Assembly: GCA_029246685.1 (NCBI GenBank) | Contig: JAQWMR010000008.1 | Location: 1-64,000 of the forward strand | DNA from: Acidimicrobiales bacterium | GTDB taxonomy: Bacteria > Actinomycetota > Acidimicrobiia > Acidimicrobiales > Aldehydirespiratoraceae | Length of the DNA: 64,000 bases | Reading direction: 5' to 3' | In this document: piece by piece, positions 41,589 to 51,006 of the stretch | Position numbering within the stretch: the stretch's first letter is position 1 | Layout of the letters: every line of letters begins with the position of its first letter | Notes under the pieces: model-generated | Databases searched by the model: none | What the model was told of the DNA's origin: nothing | The model's input: only the letters and a program-made list of their open reading frames with translations | Program-made: the position numbers and the translations under genes

Positions 41589-44542
41589 TGCGGCGGATCA
41601 TCGTCGGACTCGTGGTGGCGCTTGCCGGAGCGGCGTGTTCCTCCGATGACCCGGCTCCCAGCGTGGATCTCGACGCGGACGGCAGCGACTCCGTCGTCGT
41701 CGCCGACGACTGCAGTTGGCCCATGTTCGGTCAGAACATCTCCCGTGACTTCCGCAGCTGCCAGACCGACCTCACGGCGGACAACGTCGCCGACCTGCGT
41801 CCTGTGTGGTTCGTCAACACGTCAGACGTGGTCAGTGCATCGCCCGTCGTCGTGGACGGCCACCTCTACGTCGGTGACTGGTCGGGCGTGTTCTATGCGC
41901 TCGATGCCGAGACGGGCGAAGAGGTCTGGCGGTCGCAGTTGCGAGTCAACCCGCAGCAGTACGGCGGCCAGATCTCAGGAAGTGCCGCGTACCGATCCAC
42001 GGCCGACGGCGACCAGTTGATCGTCGCGTCAGGCGACACCGTCTACGCACTCGACGCCGCAGACGGCTCCGAGGTCTGGTCCCACATCGTCACGTCTGAT
42101 GCCTTCGGCGAGGTTCTGGGCTCGCCGCTGGTCGTGGGCGACACCATCTTCCTCGGCTTCGATGCGCACGGCTCGCCGTTCCGGTCGGGTGCGCTGGCGT
42201 TGGACGCCAACACCGGTGAGGAGATCTGGTACTTCGACCCCGAGGGCGGCGTGCGAACCGGGTGCGGCGGTATCTGGGGCAGCCCGACGATCGATCTCGA
42301 GCGGGGCCTCCTGTTCGTCGGCACGGCCAACTGCCCGCCGAGTCGGGGCGGCTGGAACGAGTACTCCGAGGCCCTGATCGCGCTTGACGCCACGACGGGC
42401 GAACCGCAGTGGTCGTTCCAACCGCATCCCGAGAACGACCGCGACACGGACTTCGCAGGAGCCCCGAACCTGTTCACCACGGCCGACGGTCGAGATCTCA
42501 TCGGGCTCGGCAACAAGGACGCGCACTACTACGCCGTCGACCGTGAGACCGGCGACCTCATCTGGGAGACCGAGGCGGCCGAAGAGGGCTTCATCCGACC
42601 CAACTTCGCGAGCGGCGGTTTCGTCGGGCCGGCTGCGGTCGGCGACGGCGTCGTCATCGGCGCCACCGCGGTGGGCGATTGCCCCTGCCTCCACGGGCTC
42701 GATGCGTCCACGGGAGAGATCCTCTGGCAGAACTCGCAGGTCGGGCCGAGCTACGCACCCACGACGATTGTGGGCGACCTCGCATTCGCGGTGTCGGTCG
42801 ACAGCGGTCTGCGCGCCGTGTCGGTGACGACCGGCGAGCTGCTGTGGGAGCAGACGCTGGCGGTGCCGTCCTCCGGCGGCGTCGCCAGCTTCGGCGACGA
42901 CGTGTGGGCGGTCACCGGGTTCGTCGAGCCGGGGAGCGCTCCGTCCACGCGGAGCGGTATCTACCGATTCACCCTTGATCCGGATGCAGGCCCCACGATC
43001 GAGATCGGCGCCGACGGCACCGAGAACGAAGAGCTCGAGCCAGGCGAGGCGCTGCGGCTCGTCGATCCGCCGGATCGCTGCGTCGTCGAGTCCTGCCCCA
43101 TCGCATTCGGACTGAAGGACCCTCCGCCCGACGCGGATCCAGTGATCGAGATGAGGATCACCGCCGATCCGTTCTCCCTGACGGTGACGGCCACCGGGCT
43201 CGGTGACCCGGCCGGATGGATTCCCGAGGGCACGGCGACTGCGGGGGTCGGCGCGAGCGTCTACGGCGTCATGATCTCCGAGCGCGACGACAATCCGAAC
43301 GGCGGGTTCGTGTGCATCCTCGACGAAAGCGGCACCTGCACGGGCAGCACGGTTCCGAACCCCGGCGCTTCCTACAGCCGGATCAGCATCCTCGCCCTGG
43401 TCAATGTCGACGTCGTTCCTGACGCGCTCGACGGGTTCAACCGCCTGGTCGAGACGATCTCGTTCAACCCACCGCTGCAGACCGAAGTGGTCGGCGCCGG
43501 TACGGCCGACCGGGCGGGTGGCGGCGAGGTCGTGTTCTCGGGCCAGGGCAACGACCTCGTTCTCTACACGCTTGACGGCGAACGCCAGCAGGTCATCACC
43601 AACGCCGGCGAGGACCCCGAGAACGGCCGCGACATCAACGCCCAGATATGTTTCCTCGACGAGACCCACTTCATCGCCGGCGAGGACACCGGTCAGCCGG
43701 TCAAGATCCCGGGTTGGGGCATCTTCCGTCTGGATGGCGATCGCATCGGTGAGTTCACCGCAACGCAGGTGGGCAAGCTCGTGCCCACGTACCAACCGGC
43801 CGACTCGCAGCCGGAGATGTTCGGCTGCGGCGTGTTGCCAGACGGCCGGGTGGTGTTGACCGACGTCGGCAACCAGGCCACGGGCCCGGGTACCGGGCAG
43901 CTGATGCTCTTCTTCCCGCCGACCCTCGGTGACGTGTCGAGTTATCGCGGCGAGATCACCGCTCACTGCAAGCTCGACATCGAGATCGCGACCGCGCAGT
44001 CGATCGCGATCGACAGCGACACCGTTCTCGTCGCCGCGGCCCGGGGGCCGGGCGTCACGCGCTACTCGGACCTGCCGCTCTCCCACGACGGGTGCTCTGG
44101 CGATCTCTGCGTCGGGTGTGACCAGTTCGCCACACCGACCACCGAGCTGTTCATCGACCCGGCCGACGGTGGTCTCGGCATCGCCAACGGAATCGTGCAG
44201 AGCCCGGCGGGCGGTTGGTACGTCTCGTCCGTTCTCACCGGCCGGATCAACGAGTACGACGCCGATGGTGCGTTCGTGCGCGTGATCCTCGAGCCGCCGG
44301 ACGGCGAAACGCTCGGCCCCGAAACGTTCTCCACGGGGACGCCCAATGGCCTCGCGGTCACCGACGACGGCACGCTCTGGTACGCCGACCTCGCGATCCT
44401 GGTGCGCGAGAACGGCAGCATCGGGCCTGGCAACGCCATGGGCACCGTGCGCGCCATCCGCTTCGTCGACGGCGAGCCACGGCCGCCGGAGATCATCGAG
44501 GACGGTCTCCGCTTCCCCGACGCCTTGGGGGTGCTGCCATGA
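41585..44542 (+). CDS. Lipoprotein with PQQ-type and NHL/SMP-30-type beta-propellers
   Basis: Protein of 985 aa. A signal peptide (MMRRIIVGLVVALAGAAC, Cys18) predicts anchoring outside the membrane. About residues 40-460 form a PQQ-dehydrogenase-like propeller with repeated strands such as DGHLYVGDWSGVFYALDAET, LDATTGEPQW and LDASTGEILW. No CxxCH haem motif is present. The region from about 640 to 985 looks like a second, six-bladed propeller (FGCGVLPDGRVVLTDVG; GTPNGLAVTDDGTLWYADL), as in gluconolactonase or NHL proteins. Its place inside a tightly coupled acyl-CoA operon is unusual. It may be a periplasmic dehydrogenase or lactonase that prepares the substrate. Ligands are not verifiable by eye. 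Confidence 0.85.
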   Translation: MMRRIIVGLVVALAGAACSSDDPAPSVDLDADGSDSVVVADDCSWPMFGQNISRDFRSCQTDLTADNVADLRPVWFVNTSDVVSASPVVVDGHLYVGDWSGVFYALDAETGEEVWRSQLRVNPQQYGGQISGSAAYRSTADGDQLIVASGDTVYALDAADGSEVWSHIVTSDAFGEVLGSPLVVGDTIFLGFDAHGSPFRSGALALDANTGEEIWYFDPEGGVRTGCGGIWGSPTIDLERGLLFVGTANCPPSRGGWNEYSEALIALDATTGEPQWSFQPHPENDRDTDFAGAPNLFTTADGRDLIGLGNKDAHYYAVDRETGDLIWETEAAEEGFIRPNFASGGFVGPAAVGDGVVIGATAVGDCPCLHGLDASTGEILWQNSQVGPSYAPTTIVGDLAFAVSVDSGLRAVSVTTGELLWEQTLAVPSSGGVASFGDDVWAVTGFVEPGSAPSTRSGIYRFTLDPDAGPTIEIGADGTENEELEPGEALRLVDPPDRCVVESCPIAFGLKDPPPDADPVIEMRITADPFSLTVTATGLGDPAGWIPEGTATAGVGASVYGVMISERDDNPNGGFVCILDESGTCTGSTVPNPGASYSRISILALVNVDVVPDALDGFNRLVETISFNPPLQTEVVGAGTADRAGGGEVVFSGQGNDLVLYTLDGERQQVITNAGEDPENGRDINAQICFLDETHFIAGEDTGQPVKIPGWGIFRLDGDRIGEFTATQVGKLVPTYQPADSQPEMFGCGVLPDGRVVLTDVGNQATGPGTGQLMLFFPPTLGDVSSYRGEITAHCKLDIEIATAQSIAIDSDTVLVAAARGPGVTRYSDLPLSHDGCSGDLCVGCDQFATPTTELFIDPADGGLGIANGIVQSPAGGWYVSSVLTGRINEYDADGAFVRVILEPPDGETLGPETFSTGTPNGLAVTDDGTLWYADLAILVRENGSIGPGNAMGTVRAIRFVDGEPRPPEIIEDGLRFPDALGVLP

Positions 44543-45381
44543 CCCCGCCCACGACTGACCACCGGGCGATCGACCTCTGGGTCAACGTCAACATGGGCGA
44601 CAACATCCCCGCCGAGTTCCTCCAGCGAGTGAAAGAGGACTACTTCAAGGGCGGCGACGACTTCTTCCGCTCACTCGACGTCGATGAGTGCATCGCCGAG
44701 ATGGACGAGGCCGGCGTGGAGCGGGCTGTCATCTCGACGAGCGTGAAGAACCCCGAGCCGCGGGTGCTCGACTTCGTGACGCAGCGCCCGGACCGGTTCT
44801 CGCTGGCTGCCTACGTCCGCCCCCAGAAGCTGATGCGCGAGCTCTGGCTGCTGGAGGACATGGTCAACGAGTTCCCGGTGACGATGGCGCGGGTCGTGCC
44901 CTTCGACATCGACGTGGCGCCGAGCGACGCGATCTACTACCCGCTCTATGCGAAGTGCGTCGAGCTCGATCTTCCGTTGTCGATCAACACGGGACTTCCC
45001 GGCCCACCGGTGCCGGGCGAGTGCCAGGACCCGATCCATCTCGATCGAGTCTGTTACCGGTTCCCGGAGCTGCGCCTCTGCATGGCCCACGGCGCTGACC
45101 CGTGGTGGTCGACAGCCATCCGGTTGATGATCAAGTACAGCAACCTCCGGCTGATGACGTCGGCCTACTCGCCGAAGCACTTTCCGCCTGAGCTCATCCA
45201 CTTCATGAACACCCGCGGGCAGAACCGGGTGATGATGGCAAGCGACCACCCAGTGCTCCCGATGCAACGGGTGATAGCTGAAGCCGAGCAGCTCGATCTT
45301 CGGGACGGCGTGCTCGAGAAGTTCCTCCGGACGAATGCGGACGACTTCTTCTTCCGGGACCGACGACCACCGCGGGGTTGA
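44539..45381 (+). CDS. Amidohydrolase family 2 protein
   Basis: TIM-barrel hydrolase/decarboxylase of 280 aa. DECIAEMDEAGVERAVIST and RFSLAAYVRP are typical early blocks. MAHGADPWWS contains the strand-6 His region. SAYSPKHFPPELIHFMNTRG and MMASDHPVLP near the C-terminus hold the metal-proximal Asp. The N-terminal HxH of classical members reads DLWVNVN here, so the metal site is reduced, as in some decarboxylase-like members. It is closely related to the protein at 57916 (shared SPKH...NTRG block). Last gene of the coupled dehydrogenase-MaoC-propeller operon. Confidence 0.88.
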   Translation: MTPPTTDHRAIDLWVNVNMGDNIPAEFLQRVKEDYFKGGDDFFRSLDVDECIAEMDEAGVERAVISTSVKNPEPRVLDFVTQRPDRFSLAAYVRPQKLMRELWLLEDMVNEFPVTMARVVPFDIDVAPSDAIYYPLYAKCVELDLPLSINTGLPGPPVPGECQDPIHLDRVCYRFPELRLCMAHGADPWWSTAIRLMIKYSNLRLMTSAYSPKHFPPELIHFMNTRGQNRVMMASDHPVLPMQRVIAEAEQLDLRDGVLEKFLRTNADDFFFRDRRPPRG

Positions 45382-45413
45382 CACGCTCGCGCCGCGACCT
45401 GAGCGATGCGCCC

Positions 45414-46181
45414 TCAGCGATCTACTGGTCTGAATGTTGCGACTTCGATGAGCGCGACGTCGCCGCCGAGGTCGGCGTCGAGAGCGGCCACGAACTCGTC
45501 GTGGTGCGGTTCCACCTGGTTCAGCAGGACGACGAATTGCGCGCCGACAGGGCGGCCCTTCTGCGTGCCGTTCGGGCTGCCCAGAACCGCCGCCAGCCGC
45601 GCCGCGGTCAAGCGGTCGCCGACCGCGCAGTTCGCGACCGCGGCCACCTCCTCAGGGCGGTGGCACACGTCGGCGATCACGCCATCGAACGCAGCGGCGC
45701 CGACACATCCCACGAGCAGCGACGTCGACGCCGGGACGACCGGTTCGTGCGCCGCCGGTGCCTTGAACGGTCGACGTCTCGATCCGTCCGCCTCGATCAC
45801 CACATGATCGACGAAGTTCGACCATCGATCGCACGTCGCCGAGCCGACGCCGAGGGCGCGATGATCGTCGATGCCGGCCCACACGAGGGCGACGCCATCG
45901 CGGCCCAACTGCGACACCAGAACGTCGTCCGAGGGGTCGAGCAGCGGGTCGAATCCCTCGGCGCGATCAGCGCCCATCTTGGTCGTCGTGGTGAGCACTC
46001 GGGTACCCGAGAGCTGGCGGCCGAGGGCGAACAACGCAGTCGTCTTGCCGCCACCGCCGACAAGGGAAACGACGCTCGCGTCGCCAATGTCCAGCGCTCG
46101 TGCGAGCCCATCGATCTCGATCGCTTGACGCACGCTCGCAGCCCCCCAGAAATTGTCGCCCGACGAGTTGACAGACGGCAC
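45414..46181 (-). CDS. yqeC: YqeC-like putative selenium-dependent hydroxylase accessory protein
   Basis: P-loop protein of 255 aa from a GTG start. The nucleotide-binding loop VGGGGKTTALFALGRQLSG is at about residues 41-59, followed by RVLTTTTKMGADRAEG, VVIEADGSRRRPFKAPAAH and an NQVEPHHDEF segment. This set defines the YqeC family, which is linked to maturation of molybdenum hydroxylases such as xanthine dehydrogenase and to selenium-containing versions. It is divergent from a BMP-type nucleoside importer, which hints at purine use. No molybdenum hydroxylase gene lies in the window. Confidence 0.82.
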   Translation of the reverse strand: MPSVNSSGDNFWGAASVRQAIEIDGLARALDIGDASVVSLVGGGGKTTALFALGRQLSGTRVLTTTTKMGADRAEGFDPLLDPSDDVLVSQLGRDGVALVWAGIDDHRALGVGSATCDRWSNFVDHVVIEADGSRRRPFKAPAAHEPVVPASTSLLVGCVGAAAFDGVIADVCHRPEEVAAVANCAVGDRLTAARLAAVLGSPNGTQKGRPVGAQFVVLLNQVEPHHDEFVAALDADLGGDVALIEVATFRPVDR

Positions 46182-46195
46182 TGATCACCTAAGTT
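46168..46195 (+). promoter_or_regulatory. Promoter of the BMP-type ABC transporter operon
   Basis: A perfect TTGACA (46168-46173) is followed after 16 bases by TAAGTT (46190-46195, TANNNT). Transcription would start about 25 bases before ATG 46228, which has the ribosome-binding site GGAGAGGA. The -35 box lies inside the first codons of the divergent yqeC-like gene, so the two genes share control DNA. Confidence 0.6.
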
Positions 46196-46227
46196 TCGAT
46201 CGAATTCACCTCGGAGAGGAACATCTC

Positions 46228-47490
46228 ATGAAACAACGACTTCTGCTCGTCCTATCCATCCTGCTCAGCTTTACGTTGATCACCGCTGCGTGTGGTGACG
46301 ACGAGAGCACAGACACTGCCGACCCAGTCGACAACGGCGACTCAGGTGACAGCGGCGATGGTGGTGACGGCGGCGACGACGGCGACGGTGACGGCGACGA
46401 GTGTTCGCGTACCGGCACGGTGGCCGCGCCCGTCAAGCCCGACGACACCACGAGCGAAGTCGACGCAAGCGGCGTGACCGCAGCATTCGTCTACCTCACG
46501 GATCCCGGCGACGCCGGTTGGACGTGGGCCCACAACCGCGGCGCCGAACAGGCTGCCGCGGCAACCGGCGCAACGCTGCTGACGGTCGACAACATCGCCG
46601 AAGGCAGCCCGGAGTTCGAGCAATCGGTTCGTGACTTCATCGCCGATGGTGCCAACGCCGTCTTCGCGACGAGCTTCGGCTACATGGACGCCATGGAGAC
46701 CCTGTCGGGCGAGTTCCCCGACGTGGACTTCTTCCACGCGACCGGCTTCAAGGCCAACGACACCAACTTCGGCAACTACTTCGGCCGGGTCTACCAGGCC
46801 CGCTACCTGACCGGCCTCGCCGCCGGTGCGGCATCGGCCAGCGGCAACATCGGCTACGTCGCGGCGTTCCCGATTCCGGAAGTCATCCGTGGCATCAATG
46901 CGTTCACCCTCGGTGTGCGTGAGGCCAACCCGGACGCAACCGTGACCGTCAACTGGACGTCCACCTGGTTCGACCCTGCAGTCGAAGGTGAAGCCGCCCA
47001 GGCCCTGCTGGACGGCGGCGCCGACGTGCTCGCCATGCATCAGGACTCCACGGCCGCCGGTGAGCGCGCCGAGGCCGCCTGTGCCCGCTGGGTGTCGTAC
47101 AACTCCGACATGAGCGAGTTCGCTCCCAACGCCTACCTGGCCTCGGCCATCTGGAACTGGGGCGCCTACTACGCCGACGCCATCGAGTCCGTCGCTGACG
47201 GTTCGTTCGCCGGCGGCGGCAACTGGCCCGGCATGGAGACCGGTCTCGTCCAGATCGGCTCGCTGGCTGACGACGTGTCCGACGCGACCCGTACCCTCAT
47301 CGACGAGCGGTCCGCCGCGATGATCGATGGCTCGTGGGATCCGTTCACCGGCCCGATCAACGATCAGGACGGCAACCTCGTCATCGCTGACGGTGATGTC
47401 CCGCCGGACTTCGGCGCCGACGAAGAGGGCCGCTCGCTCCTCGACCAGAACTGGTTCGTCGAAGGCGTGATCGGTTCGGCTGGCGGGTGA
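46228..47490 (+). CDS. BMP/PnrA-family ABC transporter substrate-binding lipoprotein
   Basis: Lipoprotein of 420 aa. Signal peptide with Cys22 (TLITAACGDD), then a Gly/Asp linker of about 35 residues, then the BMP (Med/PnrA) domain: AFVYLTDPGDAGWTWAHNRG, FATSFGYMDAMETLSGEFPD, FGRVYQARYLTGLAAGAAS and GVREANPDATVTVNW. Family members bind purine nucleosides or related compounds. The WTWAHN and YQARYLTG blocks line the ligand site. First gene of a five-gene coupled operon with two permeases, a double ATPase and a thioesterase. The start is set by the strong ribosome-binding site. Confidence 0.93.
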   Translation: MKQRLLLVLSILLSFTLITAACGDDESTDTADPVDNGDSGDSGDGGDGGDDGDGDGDECSRTGTVAAPVKPDDTTSEVDASGVTAAFVYLTDPGDAGWTWAHNRGAEQAAAATGATLLTVDNIAEGSPEFEQSVRDFIADGANAVFATSFGYMDAMETLSGEFPDVDFFHATGFKANDTNFGNYFGRVYQARYLTGLAAGAASASGNIGYVAAFPIPEVIRGINAFTLGVREANPDATVTVNWTSTWFDPAVEGEAAQALLDGGADVLAMHQDSTAAGERAEAACARWVSYNSDMSEFAPNAYLASAIWNWGAYYADAIESVADGSFAGGGNWPGMETGLVQIGSLADDVSDATRTLIDERSAAMIDGSWDPFTGPINDQDGNLVIADGDVPPDFGADEEGRSLLDQNWFVEGVIGSAGG

Positions 47491-48986
47491 GCCACCCGGC
47501 CGTCGAACTCGACGGCATTTGGAAACGGTTTCCCGGTGTGATCGCGAATGCCGGGGCGAGCCTCACGGTTCGTCCCGGCACGGTCCACGCGGTTCTCGGA
47601 GAGAACGGCGCCGGGAAGACCACACTCATGAATTGCCTCGCGGGCGTGTATCGGCCCGACGAGGGTGCAGTCCGCGTCCATGGCGTGGAGCAGCGGTTCT
47701 CGGCTCCGGCGGATGCGATTGCCGCCGGGATCGGCATGGTGCATCAGGAGTTCCGCCTGGTGGACACATTCACCGTGGCCGAGAACGTGGTCCTCGGCGC
47801 CGCGCCACGGGTCGTGTCCCAACGGGCGATCGCCGGCGAGGTCGCCGACCTCGCCCAACGATTCGGATTCGAAGCGGACCCGGCTCGGCCTGTCTGGCAG
47901 CTCAGCATGGGCGAACGTCAGCGCGTCGAGATCCTCAAGGCGCTGTGGCGCAATGCCCAGGTCTTGATCCTGGACGAGCCGACGGCCGTTCTCACGCCGC
48001 AGGAGGCAGTCGAGTTCGGCAACGTTCTGCGCCGGATGGTCGAGGATGGCCGAGCGGTGATCTTCATCAGCCACAAGCTCGACGAGGTCACCTCGTTCTG
48101 CGATGAAGCAACCGTGTTGCGCTGGGGCGAGACCGTCGCCGCCGGCGTCGCGATCGCCGACGTCGACGTCACCGAACTCGCCGCGCTCATGGTCGGGGAG
48201 GTCGAGGCCGCCCCGAGCCCGGACCGCATGACCGAGCCCGGTGACGTGGCGATGTCCGTGAAAGACCTGACAGTGGACGACGCCCGTGGCCTCGTCGCCG
48301 TGGACGACGTGAGCCTCGAAGTGCGGGCCGGCGAGATCGTCGGCATCGCCGGGGTCGCCGGCAACGGGCAGCGGGCGCTCACCGATGCAATAGCCGGCCT
48401 CGAATCCCCTCGTACCGGCGCGATCTCCGTGATGGGCATCGATGTGAGCGACGCGCCACCTCAGAAGCGGTTCGCCGCAGGGCTCGCCTACGTTCCCGAG
48501 GACCGACTCGGGGTCGGCCTCGCGCCGAAATTGCCGGTCGCCGAGAACGCCGTCATGCGCGCCTACCGGACCCTCCGCCGCGGGCCTCTGCTCTCGTGGC
48601 GAGCAGCGCGCGAGTACAGCGAGCAGATCGTCGAACGCTTCGAAGTCAAGGTCGGACGGATGGATCTTCCTCTTGCGTCCTTGTCGGGCGGAAATCTGCA
48701 GCGCCTCCTGCTCGGGCGTGAGCTCACCAGCGGGCCCGATGTGATCGTCGCGTCCCAGCCGACGCGCGGTCTCGACGTGGCGGGGGTGCGGGCCATCCAG
48801 CGGCTCCTGCTCGAGCAACGAGACGGCGGCACGGCGGTGCTGATGGTGTCCGAGGATCTCGACGAGCTTCTCTCCCTCGCCGACCGCATCCTGGTGATGG
48901 TCGAGGGCCGCATCGTCGGCGAGTTCGATGCCCACTCGGCAACGCGCACCGAGATCGGCGAAGCGATGATGGGTGCGCCGTCATGA
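47487..48986 (+). CDS. ABC transporter ATP-binding protein with two ATPase domains (YufO/NupA-like)
   Basis: Protein of 499 aa with two fused ABC domains. The first has Walker A GENGAGKTTLMN near residue 38, signature LSMGERQRVE and Walker B VLILDEPTAVLTPQEA. The second has the degenerate loop GVAGNGQRALTDAIAG and signature LSGGNLQRLLLGREL, with an atypical Walker B region (DVIVASQPTRGLDVAGV). Such asymmetry is normal in the RbsA/nucleoside (YufO, NupA) class, in which only one site hydrolyses ATP. GTG start overlaps the binding-protein stop. Confidence 0.94.
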   Translation: MSHPAVELDGIWKRFPGVIANAGASLTVRPGTVHAVLGENGAGKTTLMNCLAGVYRPDEGAVRVHGVEQRFSAPADAIAAGIGMVHQEFRLVDTFTVAENVVLGAAPRVVSQRAIAGEVADLAQRFGFEADPARPVWQLSMGERQRVEILKALWRNAQVLILDEPTAVLTPQEAVEFGNVLRRMVEDGRAVIFISHKLDEVTSFCDEATVLRWGETVAAGVAIADVDVTELAALMVGEVEAAPSPDRMTEPGDVAMSVKDLTVDDARGLVAVDDVSLEVRAGEIVGIAGVAGNGQRALTDAIAGLESPRTGAISVMGIDVSDAPPQKRFAAGLAYVPEDRLGVGLAPKLPVAENAVMRAYRTLRRGPLLSWRAAREYSEQIVERFEVKVGRMDLPLASLSGGNLQRLLLGRELTSGPDVIVASQPTRGLDVAGVRAIQRLLLEQRDGGTAVLMVSEDLDELLSLADRILVMVEGRIVGEFDAHSATRTEIGEAMMGAPS

Positions 48987-50053
48987 AGAAGCTCGTCCTG
49001 GTTCGTCGAGAGACACCCACACGAGGCGGCCAGCCGGCCGCGTTCGTCGCCGGCTTCATCCTCGCCCTGGGGCTCGGCGCGATCCTGCTTCTGATCTCCG
49101 GGGACCCCGTGTGGGAGGTCTACACCCGCATGTTCGAGCGAAGTCTCGGCTCGAAAGACGTCATGTCCGCCACACTCAACCGAGCGACCCCGCTCGCCCT
49201 GGCCGGTCTCGCGGTGAGCATCGCCGCGACGATGGGCCTGTGGAACATCGGAGCGGAGGGCCAGATCCTCTTCGGCGCCACGGCCGCGACGTTCGTCGGT
49301 CGGATCGGCGAGGACTGGTCCGGACCCGTCCTCATCATCGCGATGCTCCTCGGCGGCGCGATAGGCGGCGCCCTGTGGGCCGCCGGGCCTGGCCTCGTCC
49401 GCGCCGAGCTCGGGGTGAGTGAGATCATCACCACGCTGATGCTCAACGAAGTGGCGCTCCGGCTGATCCGTTACCTCCAGAACGGCCGTTGGAAGGATCC
49501 GGAGGGGTTGCTGTTCCCGGTCATCGAGCCTCGCCCGGTTCAGTCCGGCCTCGGCACGATCTGGGAACGCGCGCATCTGGGGGTGGTGATCGCTTTCGCG
49601 GTGGTTGCCGCGTTCGCCTGGTTCGCGAAGCACAGCGTGTGGGGATACGAGCTGAAAATCGCCGGAGCGTCCCCGAAGACGGCCGCATACGCGGGCATCT
49701 CGATGCGACGCAAGGTGCTCGGCGTCATGGTCCTCTCGGGCGCGGTCGCCGGCCTCGCCGGCGGTATCGAACTCACGGGCACGGCCACTCGGCTCGACGT
49801 GAACATCTCGAGCGGATTCGGGTTCGCCGGGATCATCGTCGCCGCGCTGGCCCTCATGCGGCCCAGCGGCGTCGCGGTTGTGGCGCTGCTCTTCGGTGCC
49901 GTCCAGGTCGGTGGCATCAGTATCCAGTCCATCGGCGTGTCGTCCGCCGTGTCCGGCGTCCTCCAGGCACTCATCCTCTTTGGCGCGATCGGCGCCGGGG
50001 TGCTGTCGAGCTATCGGGTGCAGGCCGTCGAGCGGAAGGTGGTGGCCACATGA
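48983..50053 (+). CDS. ABC transporter permease (YufP-like)
   Basis: Integral membrane protein of 356 aa with about nine or ten hydrophobic segments. NRATPLALAGLAVSIAATMG and LWNIGAEGQILFGATAATF are the conserved BPD_transp_2 blocks, and GVSEIITTLMLNEVALRLI carries the coupling helix to the ATPase. The first 20 residues are cytoplasmic and basic. It pairs with the next gene as the heterodimeric channel of a nucleoside-type importer. Start overlaps the ATPase stop. Confidence 0.93.
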   Translation: MKKLVLVRRETPTRGGQPAAFVAGFILALGLGAILLLISGDPVWEVYTRMFERSLGSKDVMSATLNRATPLALAGLAVSIAATMGLWNIGAEGQILFGATAATFVGRIGEDWSGPVLIIAMLLGGAIGGALWAAGPGLVRAELGVSEIITTLMLNEVALRLIRYLQNGRWKDPEGLLFPVIEPRPVQSGLGTIWERAHLGVVIAFAVVAAFAWFAKHSVWGYELKIAGASPKTAAYAGISMRRKVLGVMVLSGAVAGLAGGIELTGTATRLDVNISSGFGFAGIIVAALALMRPSGVAVVALLFGAVQVGGISIQSIGVSSAVSGVLQALILFGAIGAGVLSSYRVQAVERKVVAT

Positions 50054-51006
50054 TCCTGGCCGACATCACCATCTCCGAGGCCGCCGCGATCGGCCTCGTC
50101 ATCGCCACGATCCAATTCGCGACGCTGCTCTATCTCGCCGCGCTCGGCGAGACGATCGCTGAACGAGCGGGCGTTCTCAACCTCGGCGTCGAAGGCATGA
50201 TGGCGGTGGGCGCCGTCACCGGCTACATCGCCGGCGCCGTTTCGGGATCACCATGGATCGGTCTCCTGGTCGGCGCGCTCGGCGGCGCGCTTCTGGCGTC
50301 GATCCATGCGTTCGTCGCGGTCGGGCTCGGCGCGGATCAGGTCGTCAGCGGCCTGGCGCTCACAATTCTCGGGCTCGGTCTCGCCGACTACATCGGCGCG
50401 GACTACACCGGCGATTCGCGCCGCGCGTGGTTCGCGGACGTCGACATTCCGGTCCTCACCGACATTCCATGGGTCGGCGAGACGATCTTCGCGGCGACAC
50501 CGGTCACCTACCTCGCAGCCCTCCTCGGAGTCAGCACCTGGTTCGTGCTGAACCGGACCGCGATCGGTCTCGGGATCCGGGCGGCCGGGGAGAGTGCTTC
50601 CACCGCCGACGCCGCCGGGCACAGTGTTGCCCGTATTCGAGCCGGCGCCGTCGTCGTCGGCGGTGCGTTCGCCGGCATGTCAGGGGCCTACTTGACGAAC
50701 ACGCTGGTCGGCACGTCATGGAGCCAGGGCGTCACCGCCGGGCGGGGCTGGATCGCGGTCGCGCTGGTCATCTTCGGAGCCTGGCGACCCGGACGAGTGG
50801 CACTCGGCGCGCTGCTCTTCGGCTTCACCCTGGCCTTGCAGCTGCGCCTGTCGGGCTTCGGGATCGACTTCTCCCCGATTCTGATGTCGATGGCGCCGTT
50901 CCTCATGACGATCATCGTTCTGATCTTCATCTCGTACCGGGCCCGCAACAAGCCTTCGCCGGCACCTGCGGCAATCGGTATCCCGTACCGCCGAGAAGAG
51001 CGCTGA
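50050..51006 (+). CDS. ABC transporter permease (YufQ-like)
   Basis: Integral membrane protein of 318 aa, the second channel subunit. GETIAERAGVLNLGVEGMM is the hallmark block of this permease class, followed by GADQVVSGLALTILGLGL and GIRAAGESASTADAAGHSV (coupling helix). About eight to ten hydrophobic helices. ATGA overlap with the upstream permease, and its TGA overlaps the apparent CTG start of the thioesterase. Confidence 0.93.
   Translation: MILADITISEAAAIGLVIATIQFATLLYLAALGETIAERAGVLNLGVEGMMAVGAVTGYIAGAVSGSPWIGLLVGALGGALLASIHAFVAVGLGADQVVSGLALTILGLGLADYIGADYTGDSRRAWFADVDIPVLTDIPWVGETIFAATPVTYLAALLGVSTWFVLNRTAIGLGIRAAGESASTADAAGHSVARIRAGAVVVGGAFAGMSGAYLTNTLVGTSWSQGVTAGRGWIAVALVIFGAWRPGRVALGALLFGFTLALQLRLSGFGIDFSPILMSMAPFLMTIIVLIFISYRARNKPSPAPAAIGIPYRREER

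Noticed and set aside
42029..44086. A 685-codon minus-strand frame antisense to the propeller lipoprotein
   Set aside because: Low-complexity Arg/Val/Gly/Asp composition. The plus-strand propeller repeats are unmistakable.
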